In this document: positions 8,214 to 13,723 of the stretch, one piece after another | How the letters are laid out: each line of letters opens with the position of its first letter | How positions within the stretch are numbered: position 1 is the stretch's first letter | Assembly: GCA_002381945.1 (NCBI GenBank) | Contig: DFXY01000008.1 | Location: forward strand, 1 to 13,723 | From: Bacteriovoracaceae bacterium UBA4096 | GTDB lineage: Bacteria; Bdellovibrionota; Bacteriovoracia; Bacteriovoracales; Bacteriovoracaceae | Reading direction: 5' to 3' | Length of the DNA: 13,723 nucleotides | Position numbers and translations under genes: made by a program | Notes under the pieces: model-generated | Databases searched by the model: none | What the model was told of the DNA's origin: nothing | Seen by the model: the letters and a program-made list of their open reading frames with translations, nothing else

Positions 8214-8310
8214 GTTACACCTACAAAGTTATTTAATTATTATAACTTGTAACTGAGACCACTCAAGAAAGAAGGAGGATTTGGAACAAATAAACTATAA
8301 TGATCGGATA
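8214..8310 (-). promoter_or_regulatory. Intergenic region with sigma70-type promoter for the rlmI-moxR-bat operon
   Basis: This is the longest clear intergenic stretch in the window. On the minus strand it holds TTGAGT (8261-8266), a 16-base spacer, and a perfect TATAAT (8239-8244), followed by the AGGTG ribosome binding site (8218-8222) and the GTG start. The predicted 5' leader is about 20 bases. Seven-base inverted arms AAGTTAT/ATAACTT (8226-8232 and 8242-8248) overlap the -10 box and the start site, where a repressor operator would sit, though in AT-rich DNA this may be chance. I find no hairpin terminator after the upstream gene, so readthrough from the RqcH-like operon is possible. Confidence 0.65.
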
Positions 8311-9117
8311 CTAATTTTTTACCGGTGCAGCTTTTGACTCCCCAAGGAAATATTTAAAGGCATCACCCGAGTTAATTTTATAGTTCTTAAAAGTTATGGT
8401 CTCTTTAGTAGTCATTGGCCTAGATTCTGCTTGTGAAGCCTTATGCTCAGTACTAGCTTCCACTTCTGTCAACACCCCAATTCCTTGAGAATTCCCATAT
8501 TCCAACTCTTTTGTCATGATAAGGGTTTGGCCATTTTCTGAGGTCATAGTTGTCTGTTCTTTTAAGACTAACTTTCCATCAGAGAAGGATTCTTTTTCAT
8601 ATTTTGGTTTAACTATCAGAGTGCCAATTGGTTTGACCCCACGGACTTCTACCAATTTATCCTGATCGTCGAACATTAAAATGAAAGATGGCACAGGAGC
8701 AATTCCCGTTGTGTCCTGGGCGATAACTTCACGAGCATTCGCGCCTGGCACAAACTTATAACCGTTAAATTTCTTTTCCATTGATTGAGGGATTAAATTT
8801 TCAACAACACCCATAATTCCCATTTTAAGATCTTCTTTAACTTCTTTAAAGCCTTGTGGTAAACCAACGACCTCAATGGCAAGACGCTCTGGATTTGCGG
8901 TCCAGTACACTCTAAAAACAAGTTCTTCAACTTTTCCAAACAGCTGTTGATCATTAAGATTTTTAGTTAGTTTCTCATTTTCAATATCAACTACAAAATC
9001 CTTCACTCCCTTACTTTTAAGCGAATAGATTTTGGCGTCAAAGCTTTTCAAATAAGCTGAGGGGTCCTGAGCGTAAGCAGAAGAAAGGAGTAGCAAAAAG
9101 CAAAGTAGGGCCTTCAT
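8311..9117 (-). CDS. Secreted periplasmic protein, possibly LolA-like fold
   Basis: 268 residues with a clear signal peptide: MKA, a Leu-rich core, then SSAYA before QDP, with cleavage expected after residue 16. There is no lipobox cysteine and no second membrane segment, so the product should be soluble in the periplasm. The body alternates short beta strands with charged loops. The end (TITFKNYKINSGDAFKYFLGE, about 240-260) resembles the closing strands of LolA-type lipoprotein carriers and outer-membrane lipoprotein-sorting proteins, where a 'f.nykiN..i....F' pattern is common. This similarity is by eye and weak, so treat the protein as hypothetical. The ATG lies one base after the stop of the RqcH-like gene, with AAGGAA as ribosome binding site inside that gene's end, so the two share a transcript. 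Confidence 0.8.
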   Translation of the reverse strand: MKALLCFLLLLSSAYAQDPSAYLKSFDAKIYSLKSKGVKDFVVDIENEKLTKNLNDQQLFGKVEELVFRVYWTANPERLAIEVVGLPQGFKEVKEDLKMGIMGVVENLIPQSMEKKFNGYKFVPGANAREVIAQDTTGIAPVPSFILMFDDQDKLVEVRGVKPIGTLIVKPKYEKESFSDGKLVLKEQTTMTSENGQTLIMTKELEYGNSQGIGVLTEVEASTEHKASQAESRPMTTKETITFKNYKINSGDAFKYFLGESKAAPVKN

Positions 9118-9118
9118 T

Positions 9119-10453
9119 TTATTCCTTGATCAAATGGTCCAAATTCACTTTAGGACATTTGAGATGTTTTTCTTTTTTGTATATTACCATACCAGCTGCT
9201 CCGGAAACACCTTTCAAATTTTTCACTTGGGTGTAGATGATAGGTATCCAATCAGCATTAAAATGAGAAAAATGGGCAACTATTGATGCCCCCAAATTTA
9301 AGATCTCTGAGCTTATCGTCTGAGCAGTATTTAACTTTATAATCCCATGGGTGCTTTTTAGACCTTCCAGATGAATCCAATGATCTTCCTTGGAGGCCCA
9401 ACGATTTCTAAGTTGGTCATTTCCTTGAGCATTCAATCCAATCCCAATTTGAAATCCATCCAAAATAAATACCTTATACTCATCTTCTGACTTTTTAGGG
9501 GCCATTATCTGGGCCCTTTTTTCTTCTCCCCAGATGGGTTTAATGATGGGGATCTGCGATTGGCGTGGCTTAGTCAGGTTTTTCCCTGCCAATTGCTCCA
9601 CCACATTACCTAAACGTTCTTTAAGAATCGTTTCACCACGTTTTAGTTTTTTTATCTTTTGAAAGAGAAGATTTCTTCTCTCATAAGGATTTAATTCTCC
9701 TTCAAATTTAATTTTATGATCACCTACTTTAAGCTCGTAGATATGATCCAGTGTCTCATCCTTATCCAAAATAGATTGCAGCTTTTCCCATTGCAGGGTT
9801 TTTCTTAAATCATCTTCAATATTCTCCTTTTTCCGTTGTAGAAAGGTAGGAGTCGAAGTGACATCTTTTAACAAAGAGGCATTAAGCTCATCCTGAAGTA
9901 ATTTATCCATTGAATATAATTCAGGAGAAGAAATATCGTGGTTCATATCATGATGCCGACCAATTTCATCAAAGTACTCGTATAAGTCAGACAACTCTTC
10001 TCCGGGAACAAAAGCTTTTCCCCGCCAACTTAAAAGTAACTTAAAAGGCGTTTCAGGCTGATCTTGATAGTGATGCAGAAAATAAAGTTTACGTCCTCGC
10101 CAAAACCATAAGAAAGACTGCACTTCACCAAATTTTTGATAAGTCAGCTTCACTATCCGATCGTACTTATCCAGACTCACATCCAGAAAACTGCATGAAG
10201 ATAAATGCCTCCTTAAATACTCCAGAAAACTATCTTTTCTTCTTAAGGCCGCTGGCGGAGGTGAATCGTGTAACCATAAACCTTCATAACTAGAACCTCT
10301 GCCAAAAAAAAGATGCCAGGTCTTACCGGGCGCACGAACAGAAAGAGATATGTAGTAAGCAGTACTATAAAGTTTCTGGATTTGCCCTTGGGAGAGCGAA
10401 TTTTCTTTGATATTTTTGACCTGTGTTTCTAAATCAAGATAATATTGGATCAT
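9119..10453 (-). CDS. NFACT family protein, RqcH-like ribosome quality control factor
   Basis: 444 residues from the chosen start. The N-terminal NFACT-N domain (about 1-150) has YYLDLETQV, then QIQKLYS, LRRHL, and DRIVKL with D98-R99, matching the DR pair that RqcH proteins use to bind tRNA. Helical, coil-forming segments follow (about 210-295). The C-terminal NFACT-R/DUF814 domain (about 325-435) has the signature GLNAQGNDQLRNRWAS, then D.WIHLEG, and GAAGMVIYKKEKHLKCP. RqcH binds 50S subunits carrying stalled chains and recruits tRNA-Ala to add alanine tails. This one is shorter than the roughly 570 residues of Bacillus RqcH. The loop after WIH lacks the usual PGSH. I start at the ATG 10451-10453, which gives a family-typical leader; an upstream GTG (10495) or ATG (10483) would extend it by 14 or 10 residues into mutS2. 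These proteins are often mislabelled fibronectin-binding. Confidence 0.87.
   Translation of the reverse strand: MIQYYLDLETQVKNIKENSLSQGQIQKLYSTAYYISLSVRAPGKTWHLFFGRGSSYEGLWLHDSPPPAALRRKDSFLEYLRRHLSSCSFLDVSLDKYDRIVKLTYQKFGEVQSFLWFWRGRKLYFLHHYQDQPETPFKLLLSWRGKAFVPGEELSDLYEYFDEIGRHHDMNHDISSPELYSMDKLLQDELNASLLKDVTSTPTFLQRKKENIEDDLRKTLQWEKLQSILDKDETLDHIYELKVGDHKIKFEGELNPYERRNLLFQKIKKLKRGETILKERLGNVVEQLAGKNLTKPRQSQIPIIKPIWGEEKRAQIMAPKKSEDEYKVFILDGFQIGIGLNAQGNDQLRNRWASKEDHWIHLEGLKSTHGIIKLNTAQTISSEILNLGASIVAHFSHFNADWIPIIYTQVKNLKGVSGAAGMVIYKKEKHLKCPKVNLDHLIKE
10416..10443 (+). promoter_or_regulatory. Candidate sigma70 promoter for mutS2
   Basis: TTGACC (10416-10421), a 16-base spacer, and GATAAT (10438-10443), each one or two mismatches from consensus. 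It lies within the first codons of the divergent RqcH-like gene. The expected start point is near 10450, which would exclude the TTG at 10445 as the mutS2 start and leave almost no leader before the ATG at 10454. Confidence 0.5.
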
Positions 10454-12820
10454 ATGACGATTAATCTTATTACCACTCAACATTCTGTGCACCACACACA
10501 GGTCGAATGGGATGTCCTTTCAGGTATTATAGCTCAGTTTGCTTATTTTGAGAGTAATAAGAAAGAGCTTACAGAACACCTTTTTCTGGGACGCTGGGAC
10601 GACCTTGCCGCAGAACTCATTCGTACCAGGACTTACTTACAGGAGTTCAAGGATGACTATCGACAGGTGTTTACCCAACTTATAAGTAAATTGCCTGAAG
10701 ATAATTCTTTGGATAGGCATATTAATCATATGGTGAAAGAGGGCGTCCTCTCTTTTAGTGAATTAAATAAAGTAACTCTCCTGGTGGAAAGTACCTTATT
10801 CATTAAACAAGACTTACCTGCATTTAAACTACCTGAATTTCAAACAATCGCTTCTCTTGATTTTCAACCTGTGCAACGTAAGTTTTTAAGAGAATTCCGA
10901 CATCTGGTTGATAGTTCCGGTGAAGTTCATTACGACCGTCACCCCCAACTCGCCGAACTCAATCAAAGATTAAGGGAACTTGAAGATCGAATTCGTAAAA
11001 CCGTTCAGGACTGGATCAATCAACCGGCACATCAAAAGCTACTTCAATATAATAGCTATGATGTTCATTATGATCGGTTTGTTGTTCCTGTCAGATCTGA
11101 CTCCTATCGGTCAGACATAGGACTTATTGTTTCAAGATCGGAATCTGGTCAGACGTTATTTGTTGAACCATTTGAAGTCCGGGATGCATGTAATCGCAGA
11201 CTTGAGTTAATTGCTAAAATTGATGAATTAATCAATCAACTGGCCATAAAGTTTTCTCGCCAGCTCAATGAATTTTCACCTCTCATCCGTGATTCACTGG
11301 CCATAATTAGGAGAATCGATTTTTATCTCGCTAAGACCGACTTCTCTCAGCGTTACGGTCTGGAATGTCCTTCTATTCGGTCAAACCCCGGCTTCAAATT
11401 TACCCAATTGTTCCATCCCTTGATAAAGAATCCCGTGAAGAACAATGTCGATTGTCAGTCGCGGGATCATGGAATTGTTATTTCCGGACCGAATACCGGA
11501 GGAAAGACAGTCTTCCTTAAGTCAGTTACTCTGGCCTATTTACTTTTTTATCATGGTTTTTTTGTGCCTGCTGCTGAAGCAGAAATGTTCCCTTATGAAG
11601 GCCTGTTCTATTTTGGAAACGATCTTCAGGATTTAAAGACCGGTCTAAGTTCATTCTCTGGAGAAGTTAAAAACTACATTGAACTCATGGAGAATATTCT
11701 CCCTTCAAACCTTATTTTGATTGATGAAATTTTCAATTCAACCTCATCTGATGAAGCATCAGCTTTATCTCTAGCTTATTTTGATGAACTACATAAAAGG
11801 TCTATTTCTCACATTGTAGTTTCCACTCACCATCAAATGTTCAAAACATTGATTCATCAAGACCGAAATTACATTTCATGTCATGTAGGTTTTGATACCA
11901 CCAGTATGAGGCCAACCTATAAGATTCAGTGGGGCACACCTGGGGCTTCGATGGCGATTGATATTTTCAAAATAATATCTCAAGGTCATCCAGAAGTTCA
12001 TGATGTACCGTCGAAGGCCCTTTCGCATTTGAGTGATAAGAATGTGAGTTATGAAACCTTACTGCAAAAAGTGTCCCAGAAACAAATCGAACTCGACAAG
12101 GTTCTCCAATCCAACCAAAAGTTGGAAATTGAATTAAAGAATCAAAAAGGTGCAATGGAAGGAATCCTGAATCTGAGGATGAATGAAGAAATCAACCGTG
12201 CTCGCCAAGAAGTAGATAAGATTTTGAATGAAGCCCGTTCATTGGTGGAAGAGGCCAGGAGGAACGAAATCCAGAAAGTTAAACGTATCGATGAAAGATC
12301 TCATCAGTATAAAACTCAGCTGGATAAATTAAGAGGAGTTCAACCTGTTCAGGAAGAAGTTGTTCCGGCAGGAGATCTAGATATTGAGCAAGTGAAACCA
12401 GGGGATATTGTTTATTCTCATCTGTTGAAAAAAGAATTTACTGTTCAGGTAGTAGATGCTCGCAGGAAAGAAATTACCATCGCCAAGGGGCCGATCAAAA
12501 TGACGGTTCCCGTTCACACCCTTGGTCGTTCTAAACGTTCACCAGTGAGAGCAAATGTTTCGGTAAGCTTTGCAAAAACCTCTAACAGCCAACTAGAGTT
12601 TGATGTCCGAGGGATGCGCTTATCCGAATTCCAAAACTTAATCGAAAAAGCCTTGGGAGATCTTCTGTCCGGAGATGTTCCCTACCTAAGTATTATTCAT
12701 GGGCATGGGGATGGAGTATTAAAAAACTGGCTGAGAGATTATTTAAAGCGTTCCAGAGATTTTCAGGCAGGCGCACCTGAGAGCGGAAATGATGGAGAAA
12801 CTAAAATTACCTTAAAATAA
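10454..12820 (+). CDS. mutS2: MutS2-like ATPase with C-terminal Smr domain
   Basis: 788 residues, close to Bacillus MutS2. Domains in order: N-terminal helical lever/clamp region; MutS ATPase domain with Walker A GPNTGGKT (345-352), LSSFSGEV signature (about 398-405), Walker B ILIDEIF (D424, E425) and STHHQ switch (457-461); a long coiled coil (about 530-630); a KOW-like small beta domain (about 645-690, KPGDIVYS...); and an Smr domain with FDVRG (716-720) and HGHGDG (749-754), ending GNDGETKITL. There is no mismatch-binding domain, as expected for MutS2. In Bacillus, MutS2 splits collided ribosomes through its KOW and Smr parts; older work links it to suppression of recombination. The ATPase signatures differ from textbook MutS2 (NSTSSDE where GAGTDP.E is usual). 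Start: ATG 10454 is preferred; TTG 10445 lies upstream of the predicted transcript start, and GTG 10487 would match the family's leader length better but has no visible ribosome binding site. Confidence 0.92.
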   Translation: MTINLITTQHSVHHTQVEWDVLSGIIAQFAYFESNKKELTEHLFLGRWDDLAAELIRTRTYLQEFKDDYRQVFTQLISKLPEDNSLDRHINHMVKEGVLSFSELNKVTLLVESTLFIKQDLPAFKLPEFQTIASLDFQPVQRKFLREFRHLVDSSGEVHYDRHPQLAELNQRLRELEDRIRKTVQDWINQPAHQKLLQYNSYDVHYDRFVVPVRSDSYRSDIGLIVSRSESGQTLFVEPFEVRDACNRRLELIAKIDELINQLAIKFSRQLNEFSPLIRDSLAIIRRIDFYLAKTDFSQRYGLECPSIRSNPGFKFTQLFHPLIKNPVKNNVDCQSRDHGIVISGPNTGGKTVFLKSVTLAYLLFYHGFFVPAAEAEMFPYEGLFYFGNDLQDLKTGLSSFSGEVKNYIELMENILPSNLILIDEIFNSTSSDEASALSLAYFDELHKRSISHIVVSTHHQMFKTLIHQDRNYISCHVGFDTTSMRPTYKIQWGTPGASMAIDIFKIISQGHPEVHDVPSKALSHLSDKNVSYETLLQKVSQKQIELDKVLQSNQKLEIELKNQKGAMEGILNLRMNEEINRARQEVDKILNEARSLVEEARRNEIQKVKRIDERSHQYKTQLDKLRGVQPVQEEVVPAGDLDIEQVKPGDIVYSHLLKKEFTVQVVDARRKEITIAKGPIKMTVPVHTLGRSKRSPVRANVSVSFAKTSNSQLEFDVRGMRLSEFQNLIEKALGDLLSGDVPYLSIIHGHGDGVLKNWLRDYLKRSRDFQAGAPESGNDGETKITLK
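10526..10531 (-). promoter_or_regulatory. Candidate -10 box for the RqcH-like gene
   Basis: A perfect TATAAT on the minus strand inside the early mutS2 coding sequence, about 70 bases before the preferred start of the RqcH-like gene. No convincing -35 element is seen at the right distance, so this is tentative. Confidence 0.3.
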
Positions 12821-12846
12821 AAAAGGCTCCCAAAGGAGCCTTTTTT
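12821..12846. terminator. Bidirectional rho-independent terminator between mutS2 and lepB
   Basis: GGCTCC (12825-12830), a CAAA loop, and GGAGCC (12835-12840), flanked by A-run and T-run (12821-12824 and 12841-12846) that can extend the stem. It starts directly after the mutS2 stop codon and ends one base before the lepB stop codon. The symmetric A and T runs allow it to stop transcription from both convergent genes. Confidence 0.93.
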
Positions 12847-12847
12847 A

Positions 12848-13651
12848 CTAATCAATTAATTTACCAATACGCCACGGCCTGAATTTCCAGGACTCCTGTT
12901 CATCCTCGCTCCAAGGCCAAGGCACGGAAAGCGAGAACCAAATCATAATCGCCTTACCCTTAATATGGCCAAATGGAACCGTACCCCAACGACGTGAATC
13001 AGCTGAGAAGTCACGATTATCACCCATCACAAAATAATTATCCTTAGGAACCGTGAACTTATAGTAATTGGCAAAATAATCATTCCCCATATCGACCTGA
13101 GTCACATGGGTTTGATTTCCAGTTTTAGTTTCCATAAATTTAAACTGGTAAGCCTTATAGCGATCATCCATATCTTCCAGAATCTTTTTGCCATCAATTT
13201 CTTTCGTTTCAATAGGCTTATTGTTGACGTAAACAACTTTATCGATCACTTCGATTGTGTCACCTGGCAAACCGATAACTCGTTTAATATAATTAAGGTT
13301 AGTGTCTTTGGGATACTTAAAAACAACAACATCACCTCTTTCAGGCTGCTCTGGTCCTGTTAAATATACTGGATCAGTAAACCAGTCACTAAAAGGTACT
13401 TTGAACCCATAGGAAAATTTATTTACCAAAATAAAATCACCAATGAGCAAAGTTGGAATCATTGACCCGGAAGGAATCTTAAAGGGTTCGAACAGCACTG
13501 ATCTAAACACCAATACCGAAAGAATGATCAGCGTGAATGACTTTACTTCCTTTATGAACTTATCTTTTTTTGAGATTAAAGGAGCAGCTGCACCGGCAGT
13601 CTCCTGAGGATTAACAGTTTGCACTGCCTCAGGATTTGAATTTTCTTCCAT
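12848..13651 (-). CDS. lepB: Signal peptidase I
   Basis: 267 residues from the chosen start. This inner-membrane serine protease removes signal peptides from secreted proteins. It has a disordered acidic/Ala-rich N terminus (about 1-30) and one transmembrane helix (about 35-54). Box B is IPSGSMIPTL with catalytic S63. Boxes C and D are RGDVVVFKYP and NYIKRVIGLPGD with general-base K123. Box E is YFVMGDNRDFSADSRRWG near 206-223. The end FRPWRIGKLI matches the proteobacterial 'RIG' C terminus. E. coli LepB has two membrane segments; only one is seen here. The ATG at 13649-13651 is preferred because AGGTGG sits five bases upstream; a GTG at 13660 would fall inside that ribosome binding site. The gene follows a partial upstream gene by 12 bases, so it is probably not the first gene of its operon. 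Several secreted proteins in this window would be its substrates. Confidence 0.96.
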   Translation of the reverse strand: MEENSNPEAVQTVNPQETAGAAAPLISKKDKFIKEVKSFTLIILSVLVFRSVLFEPFKIPSGSMIPTLLIGDFILVNKFSYGFKVPFSDWFTDPVYLTGPEQPERGDVVVFKYPKDTNLNYIKRVIGLPGDTIEVIDKVVYVNNKPIETKEIDGKKILEDMDDRYKAYQFKFMETKTGNQTHVTQVDMGNDYFANYYKFTVPKDNYFVMGDNRDFSADSRRWGTVPFGHIKGKAIMIWFSLSVPWPWSEDEQESWKFRPWRIGKLID

Positions 13652-13656
13652 CGAGT

Positions 13657-13662
13657 CCACCT
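13657..13662 (-). promoter_or_regulatory. Ribosome binding site deciding the lepB start
   Basis: AGGTGG on the minus strand, five bases before the ATG at 13649-13651. It contains the alternative in-frame GTG, which argues against that codon as the true start. Confidence 0.7.
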
Positions 13663-13663
13663 T

Positions 13664-13723
13664 TTATTTTTTTTGCGGAAAAAGGGTTGAGTAATAGTAT
13701 TCCATGATGTTTTTAGCTAAGAG
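13664..13723 (-). CDS. C-terminal end of an upstream gene (19 codons), possibly a penicillin-binding protein
   Basis: Reading the minus strand in from the right edge, one frame stays open for 19 codons and ends in TAA at 13664-13666, 12 bases before the lepB ATG. The tail reads LLAKNIMEYYYSTLFPQKK. The 'AKNIMEYYYS' pattern recalls the last helix of PBP2/FtsI-type transpeptidases ('APVA..V.DYYL'), but 19 residues cannot prove this. Close spacing to lepB and absence of a terminator suggest one operon. Confidence 0.45.
   Translation of the reverse strand, partial: LLAKNIMEYYYSTLFPQKK

Noticed and set aside
10445..10453. TTG at 10445 as the mutS2 start codon
   Set aside because: It adds only three residues and lies before the transcript start expected from the TTGACC/GATAAT promoter; the ATG at 10454 is simpler.
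11967..12155. Minus-strand open frame antisense to mutS2
   Set aside because: It is fully inside mutS2 coding sequence, has no recognisable domain and no ribosome binding site that I can see.
13652..13660. GTG at 13660 as the lepB start
   Set aside because: It lies inside the AGGTGG ribosome binding site that is ideally spaced for the ATG at 13651.
1..13723. Defence system, CRISPR array, prophage or insertion sequence
   Set aside because: No repeat-spacer pattern, transposase, integrase, terminal repeats or phage structural genes are visible; the genes are housekeeping or stress families with uniform style and spacing.

Overview
The window looks chromosomal and comes from an AT-rich Gram-negative bacterium. 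Gene content and protein style fit the Bdellovibrionota/Bacteriovoracia (relatives of Bacteriovorax or Peredibacter). The clues are a Bat/MoxR aerotolerance-type operon, a MutS2-like protein facing an RqcH-like protein, a proteobacterial-type signal peptidase ending in an 'RIG' tail, and many GTG starts. The assignment is an inference from style, not a database result. I see no mobile elements, CRISPR arrays, tRNA or rRNA genes. There is no gene-free stretch over 300 bases; the largest gap is 97 bp (8214-8310).

Layout. Almost everything is on the minus strand. Read in the direction of transcription from the right edge, there is the last 19 codons of an unidentified gene, then lepB (signal peptidase I). 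lepB converges on mutS2, the only plus-strand gene, and the two share a hairpin terminator at about 12821-12846. At the 5' end of mutS2 the polarity flips: mutS2 and an NFACT/RqcH-like gene diverge from abutting start codons inside a CATATG palindrome (10451-10456). The RqcH-like gene is followed after 1 base by a secreted protein of possible LolA-like fold. After a 97-bp gap holding a good sigma70-type promoter comes a tightly packed run: an RlmI-like rRNA methyltransferase, MoxR AAA+ ATPase, DUF58 protein, an unrecognised membrane protein, BatA, a fused BatB-BatC, BatD, and the start of ribF, which runs off the left edge. Gaps in this run are 0-3 bases or genes overlap (4, 11 and 26 bases), so a single transcript is likely.

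How the genes work together. MoxR, DUF58, BatA, BatB/C and BatD form a classic MoxR-VWA system: a cytoplasmic AAA+ ATPase with membrane-anchored von Willebrand factor A proteins and a periplasmic/membrane partner. Such systems are thought to act in envelope stress resistance or protein complex maturation. The mutS2/rqcH-like pair makes sense as a translation-quality module: in Bacillus, MutS2 splits collided ribosomes and RqcH adds C-terminal alanine tails to the stalled chain on the freed 50S subunit. The rRNA methyltransferase next door adds to the ribosome theme. Most genes belong to known families. The points of most interest are the head-to-head mutS2/rqcH arrangement, the BatB-BatC fusion with what looks like a fossil BatC signal peptide inside it, and the unrecognised membrane protein (4479-5237) within the Bat operon.
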